Notes: generated by a model from the letters alone, not told the origin. A stretch of 64,000 bases of DNA from Hordeum vulgare subsp. vulgare (GCF_904849725.1 NC_058524.1:489249763-489313762); one strand, 5' to 3'. Shown: positions 1 through 12,100, counted from the stretch's first letter. Translations and numbers: made by a program.

Positions 1-1103
1 CTTATCAGACTGAAACTTTTTCACATAAGCGTCGTAGCCGCAAACTTTTCAAGAAACGACAGCTTAGGGTTCTCCAAATCATAGTCTATACTGTGTCATC
101 TCAATGGAAATACGCGGTGCCCTATTTAAAGTGAATGTGGTTATCTCTAATGCATAACCCATAAATGATAGTGGTAATTCGATAAGAGACATCATAGTAT
201 GCACCATATCAAATAGGGCGCGGCTATGACGTTCGGACACACCATCACACTATGGTGTTCTAGGTGGCATGAACAGCGAAACAATTTCCACATTGTCTTA
301 ACTGTGTACCAAAACTCCCAACTCGGATATTCATCTGTATGATCATAACGTAGACAGTTTATCCTCTTTTCACGATGATCTTTACTCTGAAATAGCTTTG
401 AACTTTTCAATATTTCAGACTTGTGATTCATCAAGTAAATACTCCTGTATCTACTCAAATCATCAATTAAGTAAGAACATAACGATATCCACTGCGTGCC
501 TCAGCACTCATTGGACTGCACACATCAAAAATGTATTGCATCTAACAAGTTACTTTATTGTTCCATGTGGTATGATTTTGCATGTCTCAAGTGATTCAAA
601 ATCAAGTGAGTCCAAACGATCCATCTGCATGGAGTTTCTTCACGCGTTTATACCAACATGTATTGTTTGCATGTCTCAAACGTCTCAGAAATGAGTGAGT
701 ACAACGATCCATCAGCATGGAGCTTCTTCATGCATTTTACACCAACATGACTCAAGGGTAGTGCCACAAGAAAGTGGTACTATCGTTATTACTTTGTATC
801 TTTTGGCACCAATATTATGAACATGGGTAACACTACGATCGAGATTCAATAAACCATTGAAGGTAATTATTCAAGCAAATAGAATAACCATTATTGTCTT
901 TAAATGAATAATCGTATTGCAATAAACATGATCCAATGATGTTCATGCTCAATGCAAACACCAAATAACAATTATTTAGGTTTAACACCAATCCCGATGG
1001 TAGAGGGAGCGTGCAATGTTTGATCACATCAACCTTGGAAACACTTCCAACACTTATCGCCACCTCGCCTTTAGCTAGTCTCGTTTTATTCCGTAGCTTT
1101 TAT
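1..1103 (-). pseudogene. pol: copia pol remnant (GAG-pre-integrase and integrase start)
   Basis: Two stretches are readable on the minus strand. At 833-1063 the text includes LPSGLVLNLNNCYLVFALSM, which matches the copia segment between protease and integrase. At 192-458 the text includes IYLMNHKSEI and KINCLRYDH-like residues, corresponding to the integrase core just before the second catalytic Asp. That Asp region reads as RYDHTDEY rather than the usual SDRGGEY, so catalysis would be lost. Stops and frame changes separate the pieces. The protein would have processed the polyprotein and integrated cDNA; here it cannot. RT and RNase H are outside the window. Confidence 0.7.
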
Positions 1104-1167
1104 TCCGAGTTACTAATCACTTAGCAATCGAACCGATATCTAATACCCTCGTGCTACTAGGAGTACT

Positions 1168-1417
1168 AGTAAAGTACACATCAATATCATGTATATCAAA
1201 TATACTGTTGTTGACTTCGCCATCCTTCTCATCTACCAAGTATCTAGGGTAGCACCGCCTCAGTTACCGTTTCCCTCATGACAGAAGCACTTAGTAAAGT
1301 ACACATCAATATCATGTATATCAAATATATTGTTGTTGACTTTGCGAGCCTTCTCATTTACCAAGTATCTAGGGTCGCACCGCCTCAATGACCATTTCCC
1401 TTATGACAGAAACACTT
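1168..1417 (-). repeat. 125-bp tandem duplication, two copies
   Basis: Positions 1168-1292 and 1293-1417 repeat each other with few differences; both begin AGTAAAGTACACATCAATAT. The duplicated piece covers the end of gag (zinc-knuckle/protease junction) of the Angela-like element, so it is a local duplication inside a dead coding region. Confidence 0.85.
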
Positions 1418-1429
1418 AGTCTTGGGTTT

Positions 1430-2100
1430 GGGTTCAATCTTGGGTTTCTTCATTAGTGCAGCAACTGGTTTTCCGTTTCATGAAGTATCCCTTCTAGCCC
1501 TTGCCCTTCTTGAAACTAGTGGTTTTACTAACCATCAACTATTGACGCTCCTTCTTGATTTCTACTTTTGAAGTGTCCAACATTGTGAATCGCTCAAGGA
1601 TCATCATATCTATCCTGGATATGTTATAGTTCATCACGAAGCTCTAGCAGCTAAGTGGCAGTGACTTTGGAGAACCATCACTATCTCATCTGGAAGATTA
1701 ACTCCCACATGATTCAAGTGATTGTTATACTCAGACAATCTGAGAACATGCTCAACGATTGAGCTTTTCTCCTTTACTTTGTAGACAAATAATCTTGTCG
1801 GAGGTCTCACACCTCTCAACAAGGGCACGAGCATGAAATCTCAATTTCATCTCTTAGAACATCTCTTATGTTTCATGACGTTTCAAGACGTCTTCAACGC
1901 CTTGCTTCTAAGCCATTAAGTATTACACACTGAACTATCACGTAGTCATCAAAAACGTGTATGTCAGATGTTCGCAACATCCACAGACGACTCTTGAGGT
2001 GCAGCACACCGAGTGGTGCATTAAAGACATAAGCCTTCTGCACAGCAGTGAGGACAATCGTCAGTTTTACGCACTCGGTCCGCAAAGTTGCTACTATCAT
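1430..2100 (-). pseudogene. gag: copia gag remnant
   Basis: The minus-strand start at 2100 (MIVATLRTECVK) opens a 68-codon frame, and a second piece at 1634-1834 carries VEHVLRLSEYNNHLN...LPDEIVMVLQS. That resembles the copia capsid segment in which a short helix is followed by 'lPdE..v..LqSLP'. A lysine-rich piece follows at about 1500-1560 before the expected zinc knuckle. Gag would form the virus-like particle of the retrotransposon. Several frameshifts and stops make it non-functional. Identification rests on position and one conserved segment, so it is moderately certain. Confidence 0.6.
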
Positions 2101-3432
2101 CTTTCAACTAAATTTTTTCTAGGAACATATAAAAAAGAGTAGAGCTATAGCGCAAGCTACATCATAATTCACAAAGATCTTTTGCCTAATTTCATGATAA
2201 TTAGAGTTTAACTAATCAAATTAATTAATAAACTCCCACTCAAAAAGTACATCCCTCTAGTCATTTGAGTGGTGCATGATGCAAATCCACTAACTCAAGT
2301 CCGATCATCACGTGAGTTGAGTATAGTTTCAGTGGTAAACATCTCTATACTAATAATATCAACTATACGATTCATGCTCGACCTTTCGGTCTCTTGTGTT
2401 CCAAGGCCATGTCTGCATATGCTAGGCTCGTCAAGTTTAACCCGAGTGTTCCGCGTGTGCAATTGTTTTGCACCCGTTGTATGTGAACATTGAGTCTATC
2501 ACACCCGATCATCACATGGTGTCTCGAAACAACGAACTGTCGCAATGGTGCACAATCGGGGAGAACACAATTTATTCTTGAAATTTTAGTGAGATGTCAC
2601 CTTATGTTGCTACTGTCGTTCTGAACAAAATAAGGTGCATAAAAGGATTAACATCACATGCAATTCATAAGTGACATGATATGGCCATCATCTTGTGCTT
2701 CTTGATCTCCATCACCAAAGCACCGGCATGATCTTCTTGTCACTGGCGCCACACCATGATCGCCATCATCATGATCGCCATCATCATGATCTCCATCATC
2801 TTGATCTCCATCATCGTGCCGCCATCGAGATTGTCGTGCTATCTATGCTATTACTACTAAAGCTACGACCTAGCAATATAGTAAACGCATAAGCAAACAC
2901 AAACGTTAGTTTAAAGACAACCCTATGGCTCCTGCCGATTCCGTAGCATCGATGTGCAAGTCGATATTAATTATTACAACATGATCATCTCATACATCCA
3001 ATATATCACATCACATCATTGGCCATATCATATCACAAGCATATCCTACAAAAACAAGTTAGACATCCTCTAATTTGTTGTTGCATGTTTTACATGGCTG
3101 CTATGGGTAACTAGTATGATCGCATCTTCCTTACGCAAAACCACAACGGATTGTGCAAATTGCTATTTAACCTATCTCCAAGGACCCCCTCGGTCAAAAC
3201 CAATTCAACTAAAGTTGATGAAACAGGCACCCGCCAGTCATCTTTATGCAACGAGTTGCATGTCAGTCGATGAAACCAGTCTCTCGTAAGCGTACGAGTA
3301 ATGTCGGTCCAGACCGCTTCAATCCAACAATACCACCGAATCGAGAAAAGACTAAGGAGGGCAGCAAATCGAACATCAACGCCCACAAAAACTTTTGTGT
3401 TCTACTAGAGATAACATCTACGCATGAACCTA
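2101..3432 (-). other. untranslated leader of the Angela-like element
   Basis: About 1.3 kb lies between the primer-binding site and gag. BARE/Angela elements are known for a long leader here. No conserved ORF is visible on either strand; a 15-bp minisatellite lies inside it. Confidence 0.6.
2755..2814. repeat. 15-bp minisatellite, four units
   Basis: Four consecutive 15-mers of the type CATGATCGCCATCAT, with one or two changes in the later units. The array lies in the leader of the Angela-like element. Confidence 0.9.
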
Positions 3433-3445
3433 GCTCATCATACCA
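3433..3445 (-). promoter_or_regulatory. primer-binding site (tRNA-Met type)
   Basis: One base after the LTR end, the minus strand reads TGGTATGATGAGC. It resembles the TGGTATCA... site complementary to initiator tRNA-Met used by many plant copia elements, and it fixes 3447-5257 as the 5' LTR rather than a solo LTR. Confidence 0.75.
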
Positions 3446-3446
3446 C

Positions 3447-5257
3447 TGTTGGGGAACGTTGTGTGGGAAACAAAAAATTTCCTACGCACACGAAGACCTA
3501 TCATGGTGATGTCCATCTACGAGAGAAGATTAGATCCACATACCCTTGTAGATCGCTCAGCAGGAAGCGTTAAGAAACGCGGTTGATGTAGTGGTACGTC
3601 TTCACGATCCGTCCCTCGAACCGTCCCACGATTCGTCCCATCAACCGTCTTGCGATCCGTCTCACGATCCATCTCGATCTAGCGCCGAACGGACGGCACC
3701 TCCGGGTTCAGCAAACGTACAGCTCGATGTGACGATCTCGACCTTCTTGATCCAGCAAGAGAGACGGAGAAGTAGATGAGTTCTCCGGCAGCGTGACGGT
3801 GCCCCGGTGTTGGTGATGATCTATTCCTGCAGGGCTCCGCCCGAGCTCTGCAGAAATCTGATCTAGAGGAAAAACTATGACGTGTAGGTTTGAGTTGCAT
3901 GTGGCAAACTTATGTCTCAAACAGCCCTAATCCTCTATATATATAGGAGGAGCCAAGGGGTTGGGAAAAGCCCTAGGGTGCTGGCCAAGGAGGCCTCCTT
4001 GGGTCGGCCGACTTGGGGAACGGAGGAGTCCTTCTCCAATCCCACTTGGAATAGGACTCCTTTCTTATTTTCCCACCTCTTTTGGATTTTCCACTTTTTC
4101 CTCATGGGCTTTCCTTGGATGACTTTGTCAGCCCATTATACCTTATTATGCATCCAATAAGACCACGTGGAGCCCTTGGGGCGTGGTGGGCACACCCAGT
4201 GGGCCCACTGAACCAATTCGTTACTCGCGGTAATGCCCGAAAACTTTCTGGAATCCAAACACCAACTTCCAATATATCAATCTTCATTTTCGGACCATTC
4301 CGGAAACCCTCCTGACGTCCGTGATCTCATCGGGACTCCGAACAACTTTCGGTCACCAACACATATAACTCAACTATACTAAAACATCATTGAGCCTTAA
4401 GTATGCAGACCCTATGGGTTCGAGAACTATGTAGACATGACCCGAGACACTTCTCGGTCAATATCCAATAGCGGGACCTGGATGCCCATATTGGATCCTA
4501 CATATTCTACGAAGATCTTATCAGTTAAACCTCTATGCCAAGGATTCATATAATCCCATATAACATTCCCTTTCTCCTTCGGTATGTTACTTGCCCGAGA
4601 TTTGATCGTCGGTATCCTTATACCTATTTCTATCTCGTTACCGGCAAGTCTCTTTACTCGTTCTGTAATACAAGATCCCGTGACTCACGCTTGAGTCACA
4701 TTGCTTGCAAGGCTTGTGTGTGGTGTTGTATTATCGAGTGGGCCCCGAGATACCTCTCTGTCACACGGAGTGACAAATCCCAGTCTTGATCCATGCTAAC
4801 TCAACGGACACCTTCGGAGATACCTGTAGGGAACCTTTATAGTCACCCAGTTACGTTGTGACGTTTGATACATACAAGGTATTCCTCCGGTGTCAGTGAG
4901 TTACATGATCTCATGGTCATAGGAATGAATGCTTGACACGCAGAAAACAATAGCACTAAAATGACACTATCACAAGCTACGTTCATAGTTTGGGTCTTGT
5001 CCATCACATGATTCTCGTAATGATGTGATCCCGTTATCAAGTGACAACACTTGTCTATGGTCACGAAACCTTGACCATCATTGATCAAGGACCTAGTCAA
5101 CTAGAGGCTTACTAGGGACAGTGTTTTGTCTATGTATCCATAAATGTATTTGTGTTTCCAATCAATACAGTTATAGCATGGATAATAAACGATTATCATG
5201 AACAAAGAAATATAATAATAACTAATTTATTACTGCCTCTAGGGCATATTTCTAACA
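3447..5257 (-). repeat. 5' LTR of Angela/BARE-like element
   Basis: 1811 bp with TG...CA ends on the minus strand. It is closely related to the solo LTR at 44694-46477 over its whole length, including the promoter region and the terminal segment ending CCTCTAGGGCATATT on the plus strand. Length matches the roughly 1.8-kb LTRs of this group. Confidence 0.9.
3934..3945 (-). promoter_or_regulatory. TATA box of the Angela-like LTR
   Basis: CTATATATATAG on both strands, at the place where BARE-type LTRs carry their TATA box. The solo LTR has CTATATATTG at the matching place (45151-45160). Confidence 0.6.
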
Positions 5258-5638
5258 ACACAGTCCCTACCATATTCTCCTTGAGCTAAGGACACACAGT
5301 CCTCGCCCAACACTCGTGGTAAGTCTACAGGGTAGACTTCCAAACCCTCACAAACTCGGTCACTCGGTTATCCACAATTGACTGCTAGATGCTCTAGACC
5401 ATGACGCCTAACCGTCTAGAGGATGCACAATCCTCAAATGTAATAGGCCTCGATTCCACACAGGAACAACTTCTTCTGTGATGCTCACTCACTTGGGTTT
5501 TGGGTTTGATTTGGGTGTTTTTGGGTATTTCCTCACTTGATGATTTTCACTCACAAACCTTGAGGAATTGGATTGCTCTAAATGACAAGTGATAGTTTTT
5601 CACAGAGCAGCCAACCAGCTAGTGGTTGTGGTGGGTGG

Positions 5639-5648
5639 CTATTTATAG
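5639..5648 (-). promoter_or_regulatory. TATA box in truncated copia LTR
   Basis: CTATAAATAG on the minus strand, preceded by a GC-richer stretch and followed by leader-like sequence. It supports reading 5258-6317 as an LTR on the minus strand. Confidence 0.6.
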
Positions 5649-6010
5649 CCTGGGAGCATCCCGACATGATATGACATAAATGCCCATAATAATGTGACCG
5701 TTGCGTGGATAAGGTTTAGGATAGGTGGCGTGCGGTGCGGCAACGGTCAGAACTTTCAACTGTGAAAGTACTCATGTCTCAAATTCCTCACTTGAGGATT
5801 TGGTAGGTGTTGGTTTGAGTGGAGCATCATGAGGAAATTCATTCCATAGTTTTACCATGACCCCCTTTAACAGTGCTGTGTTCCTATGACTCAAGAAACA
5901 AGAAAATGAAACAGAAAGAGTAAATCCTCAAAGTCTTTAGAGCATTTTCTTCAAGGTACACCGAATTCCTCATCTTCAATATCTTCATGAGGAATATCAA
6001 TTTCGTCGCA

Positions 6011-6172
6011 ATTTCTTCATGATCCAAGTCTTCAAGGAATGACCAAAGTCTTCATATGAAGGCAATTTCTTCGCGGTCGAAGTCTTAAAGGAGTGACCAA
6101 AGTCTTCACCTAAAGACGATTTCTTCACGATCAAAGTCTTCAAGGAATGACCAAAGTCTTCACCAAAAGACA
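6011..6172 (-). repeat. 54-bp tandem repeat, three units
   Basis: Units start at 6011, 6065 and 6119 with ATTTCTTC and contain GACCAAAGTCTTCA. They lie upstream of the TATA box in the minus-strand LTR, where enhancer-like repeats of LTR retrotransposons are commonly found; that role is inference. Confidence 0.85.
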
Positions 6173-6317
6173 TTCATTTTTAGGGTCGATACTCATCGAA
6201 TAATTAAAACTCCTCATTGACTTATGGAGCCTGTATATACTCACAAACATATAAGTCTCTTAACCTATAAGTCTTTAAACCACCAAAATCACTAAGGGGC
6301 CCTAGAGGGACCTACAC

Positions 6318-6467
6318 AAGTTAATTTTGATAAGACCCGACTCATCTTCAAAAAGATGACCCGGCCATTGGGGGCCATAGGTTGAAGTTTTTTAAGTTAA
6401 TTTTGACAAGACCCAACTTATCTTGAAGTAGATTACCCGGCCCTTGGGGGCTATGTAAGGATATCTG
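6318..6467 (+). repeat. 76-bp tandem repeat, about two units
   Basis: AAGTTAATTTTGA starts at 6318 and again at 6394, each followed by a GACCCGGCC...TTGGGGGC segment. It lies at the left end of the visible Tat-lineage sequence. Confidence 0.8.
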
Positions 6468-8652
6468 AAGCGAGTTGTTGAAGAACAGCATACCTCATAT
6501 CTCTTCTTCATCATATTTACCAAACTGGCTTCCATCTCCCAGCTCATGGAGAGGCGGCTCAGATATCTAGCATGCAGTTCTTGAAAGTCAAGTTTCTCTA
6601 TGTTGGGAAGCTCAAGTTTAGCTTTGCCTTTCTCCACTTCGGTCGTCGTACTCTTGGAGGTATGTTTAGCCAGCATGATGGAGACGGGTTCTATGTAACA
6701 CATCCCAGTAATGACGACTATTTGTTCATCACATACTACATCTTTGGTTGCCTCTGGAGGAGTCGGCGGGTTAAGGTCATTTCCATGACTCGCCTCCATG
6801 GCTGTATTGTCAAACTTTGCCGGGTCAACTTGGACATCAGGAAGATTGTTAATAGCATATGTCTGAGTATCAAGAAGCTCGATACGAGCGTCTGCCGACT
6901 CAACCTGAATTTGGGGGATAGTAGTATCTATCTCCTCTTCTTCAGGCGCTTTTGGATTTGCCATGACCCGCCAGTTTTTCTTTTCTTGGCTTGAGCCCTG
7001 AAGGATAAAGATTAAGATATATACAAGTATAAGTGCTGAGATAAGTTTTAGATATACAAATAAAGGACTTACCCTGGGAGATGAACAAGAGGTGGCAATT
7101 TTGAAACTGTCGAGTCGCCCGATGAAGGAGGTGATACCTATTAAGGTGAAACCCAATAAGTTTGAGCAATAAAGAAATAGAGTTTAGTAATAAGAAAGGA
7201 AGAGTTAGGATGAAAGGCACCTCATTTTGGCGTTTATGGTCGGCTGTTCTCTTGGGCAAACCTTCCATAAGATCTCCTGAAGAACTACGAGTATGGCATT
7301 TTAGAGTATAGGGAGCCTTCTTCAAAAGGAAATTAGGATCCAAATAAGCATATGGGTGAGTCATATGAACTTTCCTACAAACCCGTCTTGGTGGCCTTGC
7401 AAAGGAAAGATCTAAGTCGAAAGAGATTGAAATTACCTCAACATCTTCATCCTGGCTCTTAGCATCATCATCCTAAGATTGAACACAATACTTAAGTATA
7501 GTCCACATCAAGAGAAGAGGGAAGGTAAAATATTTACCTCCGACTAGTCTTTGGCAGCCTATGACTCGCCCATGACACAGGATTTATCAAGAGTTGCCTT
7601 GTTCTTCTTTTTCTTCCTCGAGGCGGCTTTAACTTCCTTGACAGTCGCTTTGCCTGGTTTCCATTTCCAGAAGGTTGAGTTTTTCTATGACAAATGTTGA
7701 TAAGGAAGCAAGATTTAAAAGGACTAAAGAAAAGAATAAGCAAGACGAGTAATAGTTAAAGATATTTTCCTCAAGAGCAGTATTTTTGATACAGAATGGA
7801 TTCAATTCAGTCTTGGAACATATCTCTACTAACTCGCCAGAGAGCTTCCTCACGATGTTGTTGATGTCATCAGAGTCAAGCATGACATTGGAGAAACATT
7901 GTGGATTGTTCAAGTCGCCATCATACTGGAACAACAAGGCGCCCCCGCGGCTTAAGGGCATAATCTACCACTCCACCCAACATCGGATCAAGTCGATCCC
8001 AGTTAGACCATTAACAGATAAGGCTCTATTCTTCGGCCAAACAAAAGAAAGGGGGACTCTTCTTTGGCAGTCAATGGGCTAGAAAGTTCAAAACACATTG
8101 GAAGACAGTCCTCTCTAAGCCATGGCAGGAGGTTCACATTGGCGGGTGCTGTATTTCTGTAATAAAACCAGGTTTTTCCCCAGCTTTTGGGGTGACTGTA
8201 CATGGTGACAGCAGGCAAACCACACTCTCGCCGCCTTTGGATTGTTACTCCGCCAAGTTCTAATCTGGGTCATCCGCACATTTCGTTTGGCGGTTCACGT
8301 AGAAGAATTTCCTAAACAAGAGAACAGTGGGCTCTATCTCCAAGTATGCTTCAAAGAAAACTTGAAATTGGCATAAGTTGCTAATTGAGTTCGGGCCTAG
8401 GTCTTGAGGATGGAGCTTATAGAAGTATAGGGCATCTCAGAAAATTTTCGATCCAGGAGGTGAGAAGCCTCATTCAAGGTGATCAGTAAAGACTACAACC
8501 TCTCCATCGGCGGGTTGCGAGCGTATTTCTCCAGCGTCGGCTCGCCAACCAATTTCTTCCTTAGGTGACAAGAACCCTACGGACACGCATTGCCGAAGGG
8601 TGATGTCAGCAACTTCCGACGGCAGCCAGTCTCATTTGGAAGGTTTTGACAT
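6392..8652 (-). pseudogene. antisense multi-exon gene of Tat element (gypsy-type transposon domain)
   Basis: The minus-strand ATG at 8652 opens MSKPSK followed by DWLPSEVADITLRQC and, further on, HPQDLGPNSISNLCQFQVFF and RKFFYVNRQTK. I associate this text with the 'putative gypsy type transposon' domain (PF04195) found in many grass retroelement proteins. Downstream come a segment with DSDDINNIVRKL, a lysine-rich piece near 7600, and an acidic C-terminal part (PKAPEEEEID) ending in a helical segment at about 6480-6600. Introns with GT...AG ends are visible, for example 6999-7071. Several stops lie in the first exon, and the exon end near 7770 has GA where GT is expected. The gene runs opposite to the element; its likely promoter is at 23.8 kb, now split off by the Tekay insertion. 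Function unknown. Confidence 0.6.
6999..7071 (-). other. intron in the antisense Tat gene
   Basis: On the minus strand the exon ends CTCCCAGG followed by GTAAGTCC, and the acceptor is CCTTCAG before GGCTCAAG. Consensus ends and the open frames on both sides support a real intron. Confidence 0.6.
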
Positions 8653-9128
8653 AGTGACGGGTTGAGGAATAAAAAGCGTTGCAGAAATACGTTTGTCAGG
8701 TTATCTGGATGAACAGACTCGTTTTGAAAAGAAAGCTAAAGGCGAGTTACAGATACACTTCAGAGTCGCCAACATCTAAGGGCGACTTTTAGATACAGCT
8801 AAGAGCCGCCAAAGTCTAAAGGCGGGATACACGAGGTCAAGGATTTTTGGTGTTTCTACTAAGTATGGGAAAAACATATTTCTACCATGGTAACTAATAT
8901 TACAAATCTATAGGTGATTTTGTAAGGGAAATATCTATCAACCCTAGAACAACGAAGTATGGAAGCAATAGTGATCCTATTTGCAGATTTCACAAAGTGT
9001 CTAAGAAACATTATGCATATGGGGGCATTAAATCTACTGCGGTTTATCAGTGGAAAAGGATTATCAGAGGATCATATGATGTACATTGAAGTGAAGGATG
9101 CGTGAAGAACTCCGCTGAACTCCATGAA
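8653..9128. other. no gene seen; upstream of the antisense gene
   Basis: AT-rich sequence between the antisense ATG and the Tekay insertion site, presumably 5' leader or intron of the antisense gene. Short repeats of GGCGAGTT/GGCGACTT type occur at about 8730-8825. Confidence 0.5.
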
Positions 9129-9133
9129 CAACT
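9129..9133. repeat. target-site duplication CAACT, left
   Basis: CAACT directly precedes the 5' LTR and is repeated at 23569-23573. Confidence 0.95.
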
Positions 9134-12100
9134 TGTCACATCCCTGACACCTTAAGCAAGTTAGTCTTGTGCTCATGTCTTCTTTGCATTGCATGTAAGA
9201 AATTCCGAACAAGAACAAAGAAAGAGGTGATGGAAAAACTCAAACCCTAGCCACTTCTTCAAATAAAGGAAATCTCAAAACTAGTTAAAATCAATGAACC
9301 CAAAATGGCCTCAAGAAAAGTTCAAACTTTCTGATAAATCATGAAAGTAAATGAGCAATGAAGATAACCATTTTCTTGACACTTTAAGCATTTTAAATAA
9401 ATGCAAAAAGCTACTCGTTTCAAGTTTTAAATTTGAAATCAGAAGCTTTAAACTTTCAAAAATGTTGGAAACTTTAGGAATGGTTGGGATTATTCCAGCA
9501 AATATTCTAGGGTGGTCAACATAGTTTTTACAATTTATTTGGGAGTTGAAATAAATAGAAAATCAGTGAAATAGCAAAACAGAAACAAAAACAGAAAGAA
9601 AATGAAAAATCCTTACCTGTCGCCTAACCTGGCCCGGCCCAGCAATTCCTGTCGTCTTCCTCCCCAGCCAGTGGGCAGCAGGAGGTGGCCGCCGCGTACT
9701 CCGGCGCGGCCACGCACCTGTGCGCCTGCCTGGCCGCCGCCTCGCGCTGGCAAGCCACGGGATAAGCTCCCCGAGCCCGTGGCTGTCCATTCCCAGCACC
9801 AGTTCCCCCCTTCCTCTCGGATCTCTCCTCCCTCCTTCTGCCGCCATTGGAGCCCGAGCAGAGCTCGAGCTCGCCGTCGTTCTAGCCTCCCCTTCTTCCT
9901 TCTGAGCCACGCTTTAGCTCCGCCGCAACCCCCTGAAGCTCCCTAGCCACGAGCCCGATGCCGAGATGCAGTGAAACGACGAGCAGCTGTCGTCTTCTTC
10001 CTCGGGTCACCGAAGATCGCCGCCGACGTTCTCCCTCTCCAGGCCATCCCCGAGCAAACTAGCGCCACCACTGCACTCCCCGTGAGCATGCAGTCATTTC
10101 CCCTAAGATCTCCCCGTCGATCCCCTCCTCTAGGCCTAGTTCCACCGGAGCCCGACAGGATCCGCCGCTGCAGCTCGTCGCCGGTAGCCCTCTGGTGATC
10201 AGCTCGTCCTTCCAAGGACACCAGCAGCTTCAGGCCGTCGCGTAGATGCCGTAGGAGCTAACTCCCGTGCGTAGTTCCCTCTATATCAAAGACCTCGATG
10301 ACACCCGAACCTTGGCCGCCGCCAAGCTCGTCACCGGCGTCATCTCCGGCCAGTTCAGCCCCGGCTAAGTGCAGAAATGGAACCGCGGGAGAAGTGTCGT
10401 TCCTCTGGTACTCTCCGCGCCGAGTTTTGCCCTCTGTGCGCCGATTCCGAGCCCCCCCCCGACGTTCTAGTGCTCGCCGGAAGCTTCCCGCCGGCGAGGA
10501 CGACCTCGCCGCCGGTGGATCTCAGCTGGCCTGAGCCACTGACGGGTGGGGCCAGCCTCTGGATAGTTTAGAGTAAATAAAAATAAATCAGATAAATTAA
10601 TAAGTCACTGACATGTGGGTCCAGTAAGATTAATCAGCTAATTAAGTTTAATCTTAATCTAAAACTGACCAGAGACACTCACCAGTGGGTCCCACTGGTC
10701 AGGTTTGACTTTCAATGGCGAGTTGGACCTGCTGATGTCATGCTGATGCAGAAAAAGTATTTTCCAGTATAAAAATAATTCCAGAAATGTTTAAAACTTC
10801 AAAAATTCATAGAAATTAATCTATAACTCCAATGAAAATAATTTATATATGAAAAAGTATCAGAAAAATTCAAGGAATCTGAATATGCTATTTTCAATCA
10901 TGTTTGAAAAAGTTACAGAACCCAAACATGTGGATTAATGAATAAGTCAATTCTTATAAATACTTTATAAATGGAATATGGAAAGTATTTAAATTTCTTT
11001 CTGTTTGACATGATCAAACATTGTTCTACTTACAAACCAGTACCTTAACATGACATCCCATGCATGTTAACATCAAGTTGATATAAGCATCAGGTCGAAT
11101 CAATTAAATCGGTATCCGAGAATACTTCGTTTGAATTGATATTTGAATGTGATTCAAATCAACTTCAAACCTAATACATGTTGATTATAATAGTATATCA
11201 CCTTGCATTCTCATGCCATGCTCATGCATCATCTTGTTTGCATATGATTGTTATTGATTGTTGCCCTTCATCTCGGTAGGCTCAGCACCCCCGGATTCCA
11301 CCGAATATCCGTCTGACGGATATTGTCCCTCCTCTGAGCAACAAGGCAAGCAACCATTTTGATCATCCCGATAAATCCCACGTTCTTGCTCCTGCACTTA
11401 TTTATTGCATTAGGATCAAATTCTTCAACTGCTTTTGCCACGTTAGTTGAACCCACTTCCTTTGCATGACCTATCCTTGTCACAGTAAATAGCCGAACCT
11501 TGCAACCTAGCATACCTGGTAGTTGCTTGAGCCATGATGTGTCTTATCCTGCTATGCATGCTATGCTTAGAGTTGTGTATGGTCTGTCATCTGGGAGATG
11601 AACAGAATTGGGAGAATGTGTTTGGTAAGCAATGGTTGTGTGTTGAACTTGATTTGGTAAAGGTACCGGTGAAAGGCTGTGTCGGAGTACATGGCGGGTT
11701 GTTTCATTGGAACCGTCCCTAGGAACTGAGTTCCGTGTATGTAATCCAAGACTAGATACTACCACATGCTGGGCCGTGAAATATGACCCCGCTTGGCCTA
11801 TTAATCGCTTAGTACTCGGTCCAGGAGTTGCAAGTAGTTTCTGGTGTTTGTAGCAATGCTGGAGGCCGTGCATGGTGCTGACCTAAGAGGTGGGCCGTGA
11901 TGTAGTAGGCAGTGGCACGGTGTACCAAGTGGCACCCGGATGGTGGGCTTGGGAACCCCGCGCACATCGTTTGAGGCCGTGGCGGAAACCTCGGCCGGAC
12001 TTCCGTACGGGTTACTCTCAGATAGGCGATAAACCTGGACTAGGTACTAGTGTGGTTAAAGGTTGTGGCCGACTTCCTCGCTAGGCTTCCGCTTGAAGGT

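Larger units (their letters stand above)
1..5257 (-). mobile_element. Angela/BARE-like copia retrotransposon, 5' part, decayed
   Basis: On the minus strand the order is 5' LTR (3447-5257), primer-binding site, long leader, gag remnants and the start of pol; the rest of pol and the 3' LTR lie beyond the left edge. The LTR begins, on the minus strand, with TGTTAGAAATATGCCCTAGA and ends ...CCCCAACA, the ends I know from Angela, WIS and BARE-1. Pol remnants show GAG-pre-integrase-like and integrase-like text in the usual copia order. Frames are broken throughout, so this is a dead copy. The right flank (from 5258) is a different copia LTR into which this element appears to have inserted. The target duplication cannot be checked because the other end is outside the window. 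Confidence 0.85.
5258..6317 (-). mobile_element. truncated copia LTR, Maximus-like
   Basis: Read on the minus strand this begins TGTAGGTCCCTCTAGGGCCC near 6316, has a TATA box followed by a leader-like stretch, and is cut at 5258 by the Angela-like element. Wording such as GGAAGTCTACCCTGTAGACT and the stretch rich in 'tcttca' repeats recall the LTRs of the Maximus/SIRE group; this is recall, not a search. No coding sequence is present. Because its left end is beyond the Angela-like insertion, it could be the 5' LTR of a whole element or a solo LTR. Confidence 0.6.

Noticed and set aside
2755..2814. CRISPR-like array
   Set aside because: 15-bp units without spacers; an ordinary minisatellite in a plant retrotransposon leader.
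3111..3509. Overlapping ORFs of about 90 aa on both strands near the Angela-like primer site
   Set aside because: They lie in the untranslated leader and have no recognisable domain.
9602..10571. Long Pro/Arg/Ser-rich ORFs on both strands in the 5' LTR, repeated at 19825-20796
   Set aside because: They arise from the GC-rich island of the LTR, are open in several frames at once, and show no domain.
11268..12084. Small ORFs repeated in both LTRs (for example 11544-11873 and 21769-22098 minus)
   Set aside because: Repetition only reflects LTR duplication; no family resemblance or codon pattern supports coding.
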